From contig JAYTQU010000220.1 of assembly GCA_043746555.1 (NCBI GenBank), forward strand, positions 1 through 23,668: a stretch of DNA of 23,668 nucleotides. The letters run 5' to 3'. Position 1 is the stretch's first letter; every line of letters starts with the position of its first letter. This DNA comes from CAZQYC01 sp043746555. Lineage in GTDB: Bacteria; Pseudomonadota; Gammaproteobacteria; Steroidobacterales; Steroidobacteraceae. Both the position numbers and the translations under genes were made by a program. The notes under the pieces are model-generated. The model saw only the letters and a program-made list of their open reading frames with translations. It searched no databases and was not told the origin of the DNA. This document shows, one piece after another, positions 1 to 7,773 of this stretch.

Positions 1-75
1 TGTCATTTCAACGTACCCTCGAACTCGATAAGAAAAATGGGATGTGCAGTGTACTTAAAAAGATCGGCCAATTGG

Positions 76-163
76 TCAACTGGCTGCCGGCAAACCGGCC
101 GGAAAAATAGAGCTGGAATTGATTTCTGTTCTGGCCCGCTGCCCAGTTGACCGGGTGCCGGTT
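76..163. repeat. Dispersed GC-rich intergenic repeat, two opposed copies
   Basis: Bases 76-102 carry AACTGGCTGCCGG followed by AAACCGGCCGG. Bases 128-163, read on the minus strand, carry AACCGGCACCCGGTCAAC then TGGGC and end in CCAGAAC. Both resemble the element just after the arginine decarboxylase stop (3921-3959) and a shorter one at 12234-12262. The second copy begins about 10 bases past the stop of the GST-like gene. The two copies face each other and could pair. No transposase is linked. Confidence 0.5.
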
Positions 164-173
164 CGCCGCAACT

Positions 174-848
174 TCATCCGCGCCAATGCGGCGGATAGGT
201 TCGATCGTAACCGGGTAAATTTTCGATTCGTCGCACCCACGCCGCGATCGAAGGAAAATGTGCGTCGAGCGGCACGAAGTGGCCGCGCAAGTCGTGCGCC
301 TCGCGACGCTCTAGCGCGCGCAACAGAATTTGAATCCCGGGAAATATCACCGCGTCGGCTGCCGAGAATGCATTGCCCACTAACCAGCACGATGTAGCGA
401 GTCGACTTTCGATGGTACGCGCTTCCTTCGCCACTGCTTGAACGGCTTTATTGGCTTCTTCCATACGGCCTTCGAGTCCTTGAAAGAAAATCGCCGATGT
501 CAGTTTGTTGACGTGCGGTTCTGCGTACGCTTGATACTCGCACAGCACGCGCATTATCGTGGCTGCATCTTCGGGTGTCTCGCCAAACATCGGCGGTTCA
601 GAATACTTGCGGTCGAGATAGGTCATGATCGCCAGCGATTCGTAGCAGATAAATTCGCGCCCATCACCGCTGTCCTTGAGAACCGGTACGCGACCGCGCG
701 GATTGAGCCGCAACATTTGCGGCGATTTGTGTTCCTGCTTCGAGAATTGCAGGAGATGCGAGCGATAAGGAATGCGCTTGTATTCCAGCGTCAACAGCAC
801 GCGCCAAGCGTACGGACTGCCGCTCCCCCAGTAGATATCGATGGCCAT
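174..848 (-). CDS. Glutathione S-transferase family protein
   Basis: A 224-residue cytosolic protein with GST architecture. The N-terminal thioredoxin-like domain (about 1-82) begins MAIDIYWGSGSPYAWR, where a Ser near residues 9-11 is the likely glutathione-activating residue. It has the conserved cis-Pro in RVPVL (Pro55) and the Glu-Ser pair that binds the gamma-glutamyl group (ICYES, 70-71). The helical C-terminal domain contains SAADAVIFP, the N-capping box region typical of the fold. I chose the ATG at 848 over a longer frame reaching 920 because GGGAG lies just upstream and the GST fold starts there. The family conjugates or reduces electrophiles with glutathione; the substrate cannot be read. 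It is monocistronic and divergent from the sulfurtransferase gene. Confidence 0.88.
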   Translation of the reverse strand: MAIDIYWGSGSPYAWRVLLTLEYKRIPYRSHLLQFSKQEHKSPQMLRLNPRGRVPVLKDSGDGREFICYESLAIMTYLDRKYSEPPMFGETPEDAATIMRVLCEYQAYAEPHVNKLTSAIFFQGLEGRMEEANKAVQAVAKEARTIESRLATSCWLVGNAFSAADAVIFPGIQILLRALERREAHDLRGHFVPLDAHFPSIAAWVRRIENLPGYDRTYPPHWRG

Positions 849-1011
849 TTGCAGGCTCCCATGATTTTGGAGTGAGACTATACTGCACGTCGCCAAAAGA
901 TGTGATAAACGATGCGCCAACGATGAACTTGATTGTCAACAGACCTTATGGTCTTCCGAAATTCCAATTGCTTCCGTCACTCGTCACCCTCAATCCGATC
1001 CTTACCTCGCC

Positions 1012-1857
1012 ATGCACACCACGCTCATCTCGGTCGACGTGCTGCATTCTCGACTTGAAACTGCGGTTGCGATCGACTGCCGTTTCGATCTCGCCAATCC
1101 CGAAGCCGGTCGCCAAGCGTTCGCAGAGGGACACATTCCCGGCGCGCGGTACGCGCATCTCGATACGGATTTGTCGGGACCAAAGTCGAATCTCACCGGA
1201 CGTCATCCGCTCCCCGATTCGACAACGCTTGCAGCAACATTTGGTCGCTTCGGTATTACATCGAACACACAAGTGTTTGCCTACGACGCCGACAACGGCA
1301 TGTTCGCTTCGCGACTTTGGTGGTTGCTTCGTTGGTCGGGACATCGTTCAGTCGCGGTTCTCGATGGTGGATTCAAAGCTTGGACGATGGCGGGCTTGCC
1401 GATCTCTCGCGATGCGCATGCGCCTGTCGTGGCAAATTTTCGCGCCGAGACCGATGACTCACTCGTTGTGAGCGCCGATGAAGTGGCGCGGCGAGCAATA
1501 CAATCCGACTGGCGCATTCTCGATGCGCGCGCGCCGGAGCGCTTTCGCGGCGAGGTCGAACCGCTCGATCCCGTCGCCGGTCATATTCCCGGCGCACGCA
1601 ATCATCCGTTCGCTTGGAACATGGGAGGCGATGGCCGCTGGTTATCGCCACACGAGCTTGCAACCAAGCTGAACTTATCGCTCGACGGCGTTCGAAGCGA
1701 GCGCGCCATCATGATGTGCGGTTCCGGTGTCACGGCCTGTCACAATTTGTTAGCGCTCGAAATTGCCGGATTGCACGGCGCAAAACTGTATGCGGGATCG
1801 TGGAGCGAATGGATTCGCGATCCCCGTCGGCCCGTTGTAAAAGGGACTGGGAGTTAG
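1012..1857 (+). CDS. sseA: 3-mercaptopyruvate sulfurtransferase (tandem rhodanese)
   Basis: A 281-residue protein with two rhodanese domains, about 1-135 and 150-281. The C-terminal one carries the active-site loop CGSGVTA with Cys236, and the GHIPGAR-type signature occurs in both (40-45 and 190-195). A loop of CG-S/T-GVTA type is typical of mercaptopyruvate sulfurtransferases; thiosulfate rhodaneses usually have basic residues there. The N-terminal domain has Asp-Ala-Asp where a Cys would sit, so it is structural. The enzyme moves sulfane sulfur from 3-mercaptopyruvate to cyanide or thiol acceptors in the cytosol. The start is taken at the ATG at 1012; no strong Shine-Dalgarno precedes it. 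It sits 96 bases upstream of speA on the same strand. Confidence 0.9.
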   Translation: MHTTLISVDVLHSRLETAVAIDCRFDLANPEAGRQAFAEGHIPGARYAHLDTDLSGPKSNLTGRHPLPDSTTLAATFGRFGITSNTQVFAYDADNGMFASRLWWLLRWSGHRSVAVLDGGFKAWTMAGLPISRDAHAPVVANFRAETDDSLVVSADEVARRAIQSDWRILDARAPERFRGEVEPLDPVAGHIPGARNHPFAWNMGGDGRWLSPHELATKLNLSLDGVRSERAIMMCGSGVTACHNLLALEIAGLHGAKLYAGSWSEWIRDPRRPVVKGTGS

Positions 1858-1953
1858 CATTTGGTTCTACTTTGTCAGGCTGCGCTGAAGCGCGCATTGC
1901 TGTTCCGGCTAACGCCTAACACCTATCAACTTCTCTCCTGATACTCTTGCCGC

Positions 1954-3915
1954 ATGGACATTCCAAACAAACGCGCACCGAACCACTGGAAGATCGAGGA
2001 CTCGCTCGAACTCTATCAAGTCAACAATTGGGGCAGAGACTACTTCGGCATCAACGCGCAAGGTCACGCGGTGGTGCGACCGGATGCCACGCCCGGTCGC
2101 GAAATCGATCTCTACGAGGTGATCGAAGGATTGAAGGCCCGCGACCTCACGGCACCGGTGGTGCTGCGTTTTGCCGATATCTTGAAGCATCGCCTCAGGC
2201 GTTTGCACGAAGCGTTTGCGCAAGCCATCGCCGAGAACGACTATCGCAATCGTTACTGCGCCGTCTTTCCGATTAAGGTCAATCAACAACGCTTGGTCGT
2301 GGAAGAAGTCTATCGCTGCGGTAAGGAATTCGGTTTTGGATTGGAAGCCGGATCGAAACCGGAACTGCTGGCGGTGATGGCGCTCACCGAGGATGCGCCC
2401 GAACGCATGATTGTCTGCAACGGCTTTAAGGACGACAGTTACATCGAAGCCGTGATACTGGCGACCAAACTCGGTCGCACTATTATTCCGGTGGTGGAAA
2501 AGTTCGACGAATTGCATTTGATTTTGAAGCATGCGGCCAAGTATCAGGTGCGCCCGCGCATCGGCGTGCGCGTGAAACTTGCCAGCGAAGGCGCGGGTCG
2601 GTGGCGCGACTCGGCCGGCGAGAAATCCAAATTCGGCTTGTTTATCAGCGAAATTCTCGATCTTGTCGAAGTGCTCAAAAGCCACAATATGCTCGACTGT
2701 CTAGAGCTTGTGCACTGTCACCCCGGCAGTCAATTGCAGGATATTCGTCGCGTCAAAGATGCGATCAACGAACTCGCACATGTGTATGCGGAGTTGAAAT
2801 TACTCGGCGCGGGCTTGAAGTACATCGACATCGGCGGCGGCTTAGGCGTGGACTACGACGGCAGCGGCACTAACTACAACTCCTCGATGAATTACACCAT
2901 CGGCGAATACGCAAGCGATGTGGTATATCGAATCGCAAGTGTCTGTAACGCGCGCGAAATCGATCATCCGATGATCGTCAGCGAATCCGGACGCGCCACC
3001 ATTGCCCACCACAGCATCCTGATCTGCAACGTGCTCGGCTCTTCGGCGCTCGATCAATTTAGGGTCGCCAATCAGCTTACCGAAGAACTCGGCGATAGCG
3101 AAGAACTGCCGCAGCCCGTGCAAGATTTGTTCGAAGCCTTTCGCGGCGTAACCGATCGTCGTTTGGTTGAGTGTTATCACGATGCCGTGCAAGCGCGCGA
3201 ACAAGCGCTGCAGATGTTCAATCTCGGCTTGCTGAGCTTGAAATGCCGCGGCTTGGCCGAACGGTTGTATTGGGCCACCTGCGCGAAGATTCGCGATCAA
3301 TGTCGCAAATCGGGCCGAGTGCCGGAAGAATTGGAAGATTTGGAGACCATTCTCTCCGATACTTATTTCTGTAACTTCTCGGTGTTTCAATCGCTGCCCG
3401 ATAGCTGGGCGATCGATCAGCTATTTCCGATCATGCCGATTCATCGACTCGACGAAAAGCCGACTCGCAATGCCGTGTTGGCCGATATCACTTGCGACTC
3501 CGACGGCAAAATCGATCACTTCGTCAGTCAGCGTGAAGTGAAAAGGACCCTGGAGCTGCACGAACTGCGGACGAACCAGGATGCCGTCGTCGAGGAATAC
3601 TACTTGGCTACATTCTTAGTGGGTGCCTATCAAGAAACCCTCGGCGATCTGCATAATTTGTTTGGCGACACGCATGTCGTCCATATTCGTTTACATGAGC
3701 AGGGCGGTTGGTGGATCGACGAAATTGTCAAAGGCGACACGGCTGCCAAGGTGCTCGGCTATATGCAATATCAGGCCGATCAACTCTTTCCGCAGTTCGC
3801 TCGCGACTGCGAACGCGCGGTCCGTGAGGGTCGTATGAATCTCGCCGAGAGCCAGGCTCTGCGGCGCTTCTACGAACTGGAACTACACGGTTACACGTAT
3901 CTAGAAGCGGATTGA
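1954..3915 (+). CDS. speA: Biosynthetic arginine decarboxylase
   Basis: A 653-residue PLP enzyme of the alanine-racemase-fold (fold III) decarboxylases, close to the usual 630-660 length of SpeA. It makes agmatine from arginine, the first step of the agmatine route to putrescine. The PLP lysine is Lys108 in FPIKVNQQ. HCHPGSQ (255-261), GGGLGVDY (294-301) and SESGRA (343-348) form the cofactor-phosphate and substrate sites. The C-terminal LADITCDSDG holds the cysteine contributed across the dimer interface. The N-terminus WKIEDSLELYQVNNWG is typical of the family. No agmatinase or agmatine deiminase gene is adjacent. The 96-base gap from the sulfurtransferase contains a small GCGC-TGAA-GCGC hairpin (1882-1893), and a dispersed repeat begins 6 bases after the stop. 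Confidence 0.96.
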   Translation: MDIPNKRAPNHWKIEDSLELYQVNNWGRDYFGINAQGHAVVRPDATPGREIDLYEVIEGLKARDLTAPVVLRFADILKHRLRRLHEAFAQAIAENDYRNRYCAVFPIKVNQQRLVVEEVYRCGKEFGFGLEAGSKPELLAVMALTEDAPERMIVCNGFKDDSYIEAVILATKLGRTIIPVVEKFDELHLILKHAAKYQVRPRIGVRVKLASEGAGRWRDSAGEKSKFGLFISEILDLVEVLKSHNMLDCLELVHCHPGSQLQDIRRVKDAINELAHVYAELKLLGAGLKYIDIGGGLGVDYDGSGTNYNSSMNYTIGEYASDVVYRIASVCNAREIDHPMIVSESGRATIAHHSILICNVLGSSALDQFRVANQLTEELGDSEELPQPVQDLFEAFRGVTDRRLVECYHDAVQAREQALQMFNLGLLSLKCRGLAERLYWATCAKIRDQCRKSGRVPEELEDLETILSDTYFCNFSVFQSLPDSWAIDQLFPIMPIHRLDEKPTRNAVLADITCDSDGKIDHFVSQREVKRTLELHELRTNQDAVVEEYYLATFLVGAYQETLGDLHNLFGDTHVVHIRLHEQGGWWIDEIVKGDTAAKVLGYMQYQADQLFPQFARDCERAVREGRMNLAESQALRRFYELELHGYTYLEAD

Positions 3916-3920
3916 GCGCA

Positions 3921-3959
3921 GGCCAACTGGCTGCCGGTCAACCGGGCGCCGGCCAGAAC
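3921..3959 (+). repeat. Dispersed GC-rich intergenic repeat, best copy
   Basis: The element reads AACTGGCTGCCGGTCAAC then CGGGCGCCGGCCAGAAC, starting 6 bases after the speA stop. Its centre is CCGG-TCAA-CCGG, so it can form a short hairpin with imperfect flanking pairs. The same order of blocks is seen at 128-163 (minus strand) and more loosely at 12234-12262 and 76-102. Confidence 0.55.
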
Positions 3960-4048
3960 TAAGGGTTTTCGGCTTCAAAATCTTATTGCTGAACAGCTTG
4001 CCAATAGCCAGTGGCCAGTTAGCGCACCTCTCATTTGCCATCAAAAAT

Positions 4049-4093
4049 CCCCGGGCGTAACATCGGCCGCGTCTCACGTTAGTGAGCCAGGGG
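4049..4093 (+). promoter_or_regulatory. Structured 5' leader of the first RRM gene
   Basis: The 218-base gap before the RRM gene contains a nested stem. CTCAC (4073-4077) and GTGAG (4082-4086) close a GTTA loop, and CCCC (4049-4052) can pair with GGGG (4090-4093). An A-rich tract (4099-4105) follows. If transcribed, this is a folded untranslated leader about 40 bases upstream of the start. The structure is inferred by eye, and any role in temperature or RNA-binding feedback control is speculation. Confidence 0.3.
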
Positions 4094-4133
4094 TTTGTAA
4101 AAAAAGTATTGTCTTTCTGACGAGTGCATAACG

Positions 4134-4409
4134 ATGACAACGATCTATGTGGGGAATCTTCCTTTCAGCGCCACCGATGCCGATGTGCGAGCTTTGTTCG
4201 AACAACACGGCACGGTGGAATCCGTGAAACTAGTGAATGATCGCGAAACCGGTCGGCCGCGAGGCTTCGGTTTTGTGGACATGCCGAGCGCTGACGCTCA
4301 AAAAGCGATTCAAGCCTTGAACGGGTTCGATATGGGCGGTCGTCCGCTGCGTATCAACGAGGCGCGCGAACGCGAAGCGCGCGCGCCGCGTCCAACCGGA
4401 AAGTGGTAA
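4134..4409 (+). CDS. Small RRM-domain RNA-binding protein
   Basis: A 91-residue protein that is almost entirely one RNA recognition motif. RNP2 is IYVGNL (4-9) and RNP1 is RGFGFVDM (43-50), with the aromatic residues that stack on RNA. The short basic tail (81-91, rich in Arg) lacks the glycine run of its paralogue at 10794-11108. About three quarters of the first 80 residues are identical between the two. Such bacterial single-RRM proteins bind single-stranded RNA and in several bacteria are cold-induced; that response is not shown here. The gene stands alone, has a folded leader, and ends before a 15-bp perfect hairpin shared with the convergent kinase gene. Confidence 0.92.
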   Translation: MTTIYVGNLPFSATDADVRALFEQHGTVESVKLVNDRETGRPRGFGFVDMPSADAQKAIQALNGFDMGGRPLRINEAREREARAPRPTGKW

Positions 4410-4422
4410 CGATGTAAATTCT

Positions 4423-4454
4423 GAACGCGTTGCGGAATCTTCCGCAACGCGTTC
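4423..4454. terminator. Perfect hairpin between convergent genes
   Basis: GAACGCGTTGCGGAA (4423-4437) and TTCCGCAACGCGTTC (4440-4454) form a perfect 15-bp stem with a 2-base gap, so the actual loop is probably larger. It lies 13 bases after the RRM stop and touches the stop codon of the kinase gene on the other strand. No clear U-run follows on either side, so it may act as a bidirectional attenuating or RNA-stabilising structure more than a strong intrinsic terminator. Confidence 0.6.
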
Positions 4455-6834
4455 ACGCAGCCGGCGCCGTTTTGACTTGCATGCATGCAGTCATGAAGCG
4501 GCGCACGTCTTGATATTGTTTTTTCAATTCGCGCAACTGTTCGGTCGCGTCGTCGATGCGTTGCTCCATCCCTGAAATTTCCAACGCATGACAGCGTTCG
4601 GCGACCGTCTTCGCGCCTAGCGTAGCGGCCGCTCCTTTTAGCTTGTGTGCGGCGCGACGCAACACGGCGGCATCGCGACACTCCACCGCGTCGCTCATCG
4701 ACGCAATGCCCTCGGTCGCGCTGTTGTGAAATTGCGCGATCAATTCGTCAAAACTATCGCCGGCGATGCCGCGCATTTCGAGCAATTGCTCTAAGTCGAA
4801 AATATCGGTCGGTAGATCGGTCCACGCCTGATGCGAGGATTCGATCGAGAGACTCTCCGGTTGGATGGGGCCGAGACACGCGCTAGCCGGCAGCCACTTC
4901 TCCAGCATCGCGCTTAAGTTTTTTTGTCGAATCGGTTTAGCCAAAAAATCGTCCATGCCGGAACCCAAGCAGCGTTGCTTATCGTCACTCAATACACTCG
5001 CTGTGACGGCAACAATGGGAGTACGTTGAAGATTCTGCGCATGTTCATATTGTCGAATTGCCAACGATGCATCGCAGCCGTCAAGTTCCGGCATGTGGTA
5101 GTCCATTAAAATCATATCGAAGCGGTCGCATTGCACCGCCTCGACGGCTTCGCGGCCATTGCCCGCCAACGCAGTTCGCAATCCCAGTTTTAGCAGCATC
5201 GCGTTGATGACTTGTTGATTGGTCTCGTTGTCCTCGGCGATCAATACGTGACCCTTAAACTGCATCGGCCCACTCGCAAGACCCGAATGAATGTCTGAGG
5301 CGTCGTTGATTTCTTGACCGCCGATCACTTTTCCCAACCGCAAATTGAAGAAAAAGGTGGAGCCTGATCCCGGCGTGCTTGCAACGCCGATCTCGCCCGT
5401 TTCTCTATCGAGCAGGGTCGTCAACTGTTTGCAGATCGCTAGCCCTAAGCCGGTTCCGCCGAAGCGGCGACTGGTCGAATCGTCGGCTTGCATGAACGGC
5501 GCGAACAGGCGCGCTTGCACGTCGGCCGCCAGGCCAATGCCTGAATCGCGCACCGCGAACTTTAAGCGAATCGTTGCGTCGTCCTCGGCGAGCACCTCGA
5601 CCTTGATGATCACTTCGCCCGCCAACGTAAATTTAATCGCGTTACTCACGAGGTTCGACAGCAGCTGCGTCATACGAGTTGTATCGGTAGATACGCGTGG
5701 TAACGGCTGCGATGGCAGTTCGCAACGCAGCGTGAGCAGTTTTTCGGCGGCGCGTACGCCATAGAGACTTTGTACGTGATTGATAATCTCCGGCAGGTTG
5801 ACGGGCCTGGATTCGATCACCAACATTCCGGCTTCGATTTTGGAAAAGTCTAGGACATCGTCGATCACCGATAGCAACAAATCCGCCGACACGTTGGCGG
5901 TTCGCAACAGCTTTGCCTGGTCGAGCGACAGGCGCGTCGCGGTTAGTGCGTCGAGCATGCCGATAACGCCGTTCATGGGCGTGCGAATCTCGTGACTCAT
6001 GTTGGCGAGAAACTGCGATTTAATGCGCGCCGCATGTTGGGCTTGATCGCGCGCGTGCGCTAGTTCTTCTATCAAGCGCTCACGATCGGCGCGCTCGCGT
6101 TGTGTGGCGCGACGCACGCGCTGCGCATGGAAGAACACCGCTACGGTTACGAAGGCAGCACCAAAAACCAACCATTCATTTACGCGCTGTTGTCGTTCCG
6201 CGCGCGATTGTTGCGCTGCCAAGATTTCCAGTTGCGCGGTGCGAATCACTTTCGACATCGCCAGCAGATGGCCGGCCAACAGATTGAAATGATCGGTGCG
6301 CGCCGATGCGTGCGCGCCGGCTTCGGCTAGTTTGCCCTTGCCGAACGAAGCTAGCGCTTGCTCGCTCTGTTCGTAGAGCGCCTGCCAATCGCGCTCGACA
6401 TTCGGAAGTTGTTCCGCGAGCAGCGCTTGTTCACGCGCGGACAATCGCTCGGTCATGTGTCGTTGGAGTTGTGCGAAGCGCTTCTCGAATTCGCGAGCTG
6501 CGAATTCTAGGTGCGCCGTCTCGGCGTCGACGTCATGGCTGACGAACACTTTGCTAGTGGGCGCATTAGCGGCGATCACCGGCGCGCCCGCGTCACTGAG
6601 TTCATCCAGTAGCTGTGCGTACACCTGGTAGGTGCTACCGGCTTCTTGCAGCAGTTGTCCTTGATAAAAGTTCAGCCCTAAACTCAGCGATACGGCGACG
6701 AGATTGAGAACGGCGAGCGCCAAATAAGCGATATACCAACTCGGTAATTTGTTTGCGCGCACTGGCTCAAGGCGCGCGGATGCGTTGACTTCATCGTCCA
6801 CCGAGAATTCCGGCGTGACATGCGCATTACTCAT
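4453..6834 (-). CDS. Hybrid sensor histidine kinase with REC and HPt domains
   Basis: A 793-residue membrane kinase in BarA-like order. A first transmembrane helix (about 32-56) and a second (about 221-237) flank a helical periplasmic sensor domain. A cytoplasmic helical linker follows, then HisKA with His281 (NMSHEIRTP), and HATPase_c with N-box NLVSNAIKF (394-402), G1 DSGIG (430-434) and G2 GGTGLGL (459-465). A receiver domain (about 528-650) has acidic Glu534/Asp535, phospho-acceptor Asp578 and Lys633. The C-terminal HPt carries His730 in AHKLKG. All phosphorelay residues are intact, so a His-Asp-His relay to a separate regulator is expected. There is no recognisable PAS or HAMP domain. 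The nearest regulator is the single-domain REC gene divergent at 7070, which as the partner is only a guess. Confidence 0.94.
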   Translation of the reverse strand: MSNAHVTPEFSVDDEVNASARLEPVRANKLPSWYIAYLALAVLNLVAVSLSLGLNFYQGQLLQEAGSTYQVYAQLLDELSDAGAPVIAANAPTSKVFVSHDVDAETAHLEFAAREFEKRFAQLQRHMTERLSAREQALLAEQLPNVERDWQALYEQSEQALASFGKGKLAEAGAHASARTDHFNLLAGHLLAMSKVIRTAQLEILAAQQSRAERQQRVNEWLVFGAAFVTVAVFFHAQRVRRATQRERADRERLIEELAHARDQAQHAARIKSQFLANMSHEIRTPMNGVIGMLDALTATRLSLDQAKLLRTANVSADLLLSVIDDVLDFSKIEAGMLVIESRPVNLPEIINHVQSLYGVRAAEKLLTLRCELPSQPLPRVSTDTTRMTQLLSNLVSNAIKFTLAGEVIIKVEVLAEDDATIRLKFAVRDSGIGLAADVQARLFAPFMQADDSTSRRFGGTGLGLAICKQLTTLLDRETGEIGVASTPGSGSTFFFNLRLGKVIGGQEINDASDIHSGLASGPMQFKGHVLIAEDNETNQQVINAMLLKLGLRTALAGNGREAVEAVQCDRFDMILMDYHMPELDGCDASLAIRQYEHAQNLQRTPIVAVTASVLSDDKQRCLGSGMDDFLAKPIRQKNLSAMLEKWLPASACLGPIQPESLSIESSHQAWTDLPTDIFDLEQLLEMRGIAGDSFDELIAQFHNSATEGIASMSDAVECRDAAVLRRAAHKLKGAAATLGAKTVAERCHALEISGMEQRIDDATEQLRELKKQYQDVRRFMTACMQVKTAPAA

Positions 6835-6995
6835 GCGCCCGCCGGGACGGCGACAAGCGCGATGGCCGGAGTCACTCCAGAGTTTTGCGATTCGGTGAAA
6901 GGCTTACCAGTCATTTGCGTGCTTCGATGAGAACAGCTCACGAGCACGGTGCTCTAGCTTGCTACGTCAGCCGTTGCCGGATAATGTTTCGACCC

Positions 6996-7023
6996 TAAAC
7001 TTAATTCGGCCTCGGGCCGATAA
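6996..7023 (+). promoter_or_regulatory. Sigma-28-like promoter upstream of the receiver gene
   Basis: TAAA (6996-6999) and an exact GCCGATAA (7016-7023) match the flagellar sigma-28 elements (TAAA, then 15 bases, then GCCGATAA), except that the spacer here is 16. The ATG of the response regulator is 46 bases downstream. The GCCGATAA block also forms the right half of a small CGGCC-TCG-GGCCG hairpin. This is a sequence match only. Confidence 0.4.
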
Positions 7024-7069
7024 ACTTTAAGAATGCCGTCACTCACCTAACCATCGGGACGACCCGGCT

Positions 7070-7486
7070 ATGGATGTTCCCAGCAATTTAATTGCCAACC
7101 GCTCGGTAGTCATTGCCGATGACGATGACGTCACGCGTAGTCTGCTACGCGGCGTGCTGCGCTCCGCCGGCTTGCGCGTCATCGGTGAAGCTTCCGACGG
7201 CGCGCGGGCGCTGGAGATGTTCGGAAAGCTGAAGCCGGAAATTGTCTGTCTCGACATCGAGATGCCGGAAATGTCGGGATTGGAAGTGCTCGGCAAAATT
7301 CGCGAGCAGAGCAGTGAGGCGATTGTATTGATGGTAACCGGCGCCACTTCCGGCGACAACGTACGTAGCGCAATTGCCGGCCGAGCGGACGGCATTATCG
7401 CGAAACCGTTTAACGCGACGAAAATCATCGGCGAGATCGAGCGCGCATTATCGCGATCGAAAGCCAACCAAGCTCACAAGGAGTAG
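7070..7486 (+). CDS. Single-domain response regulator (CheY-like)
   Basis: A 138-residue stand-alone receiver domain with no output domain. It has the acidic cluster ADDDD (16-20), phospho-acceptor Asp62 in CLDIEMPEMSG, Thr90 in MVTGA and Lys112 in AKPF. Such proteins act by docking to a partner (motor switch, kinase or phosphotransferase) once phosphorylated. It is divergent from the hybrid kinase and 235 bases away. A sigma-28-like promoter upstream would suggest co-regulation with motility genes, but no chemotaxis or flagellar gene is in the window. The start at 7070 gives the natural fold boundary; the upstream GGGACGA is only a weak ribosome-binding site. Confidence 0.9.
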   Translation: MDVPSNLIANRSVVIADDDDVTRSLLRGVLRSAGLRVIGEASDGARALEMFGKLKPEIVCLDIEMPEMSGLEVLGKIREQSSEAIVLMVTGATSGDNVRSAIAGRADGIIAKPFNATKIIGEIERALSRSKANQAHKE

Positions 7487-7502
7487 TGAGCTTATTGCGC
7501 GT

Positions 7503-7669
7503 TTAGCTTTGCAAGTGAAGCAAAGCGCGATTGACCACACTTTCGACCGCCCGTTTCCAATCGTGCGCCGTGTCGCATTCGATCGTTACACCTTCGATCG
7601 CCAGCGGTCGTTGTTAGTCGCCGCGCAATTTCCGGAGCAGGGAAGTCCGCTTACGATTACGATCTGCAC
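7503..7669 (-). pseudogene. Possible frameshifted small ORF, unassigned
   Basis: Two minus-strand frames each give a protein-like run. One from a GTG at 7669 reads VQIVIVSGLPCSGN and stops at 7586. The other, open from 7613 to a TAA at 7503-7505, includes LAIEGVTIECDTAHDWKRAV. Joining them needs one base change of frame near 7600. The first part resembles a P-loop start but has Asn where the Lys of GxxxxGK should be. No ribosome-binding site is visible. It could be a decayed small gene or chance; a plus-strand frame over the same bases is also open. Confidence 0.18.
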
Positions 7670-7773
7670 CCCGGTTTGATTTTCGTGCGTCAAGCTGTTC
7701 TCGAAGTGGATAGCGCAATCGCCATTCCCAGTTATTTCCCACTTATTACGTTTTCGCCAATGGCAGAAAGATC

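Noticed and set aside
1..6. Possible start codon (ATGACA) of a minus-strand gene at the window edge, with GAGGG upstream
   Set aside because: Only two codons are visible, so a gene cannot be supported. The candidate ribosome-binding site at about 16-20 is the only hint.
1909..2685. 258-residue open frame on the minus strand opposite speA
   Set aside because: It lies wholly antisense to a well-supported decarboxylase, has no domain text and results from codon bias of the true frame.
2842..3390. 182-residue minus-strand frame opposite speA
   Set aside because: Same reasoning: antisense to conserved coding sequence and composition typical of a shadow frame.
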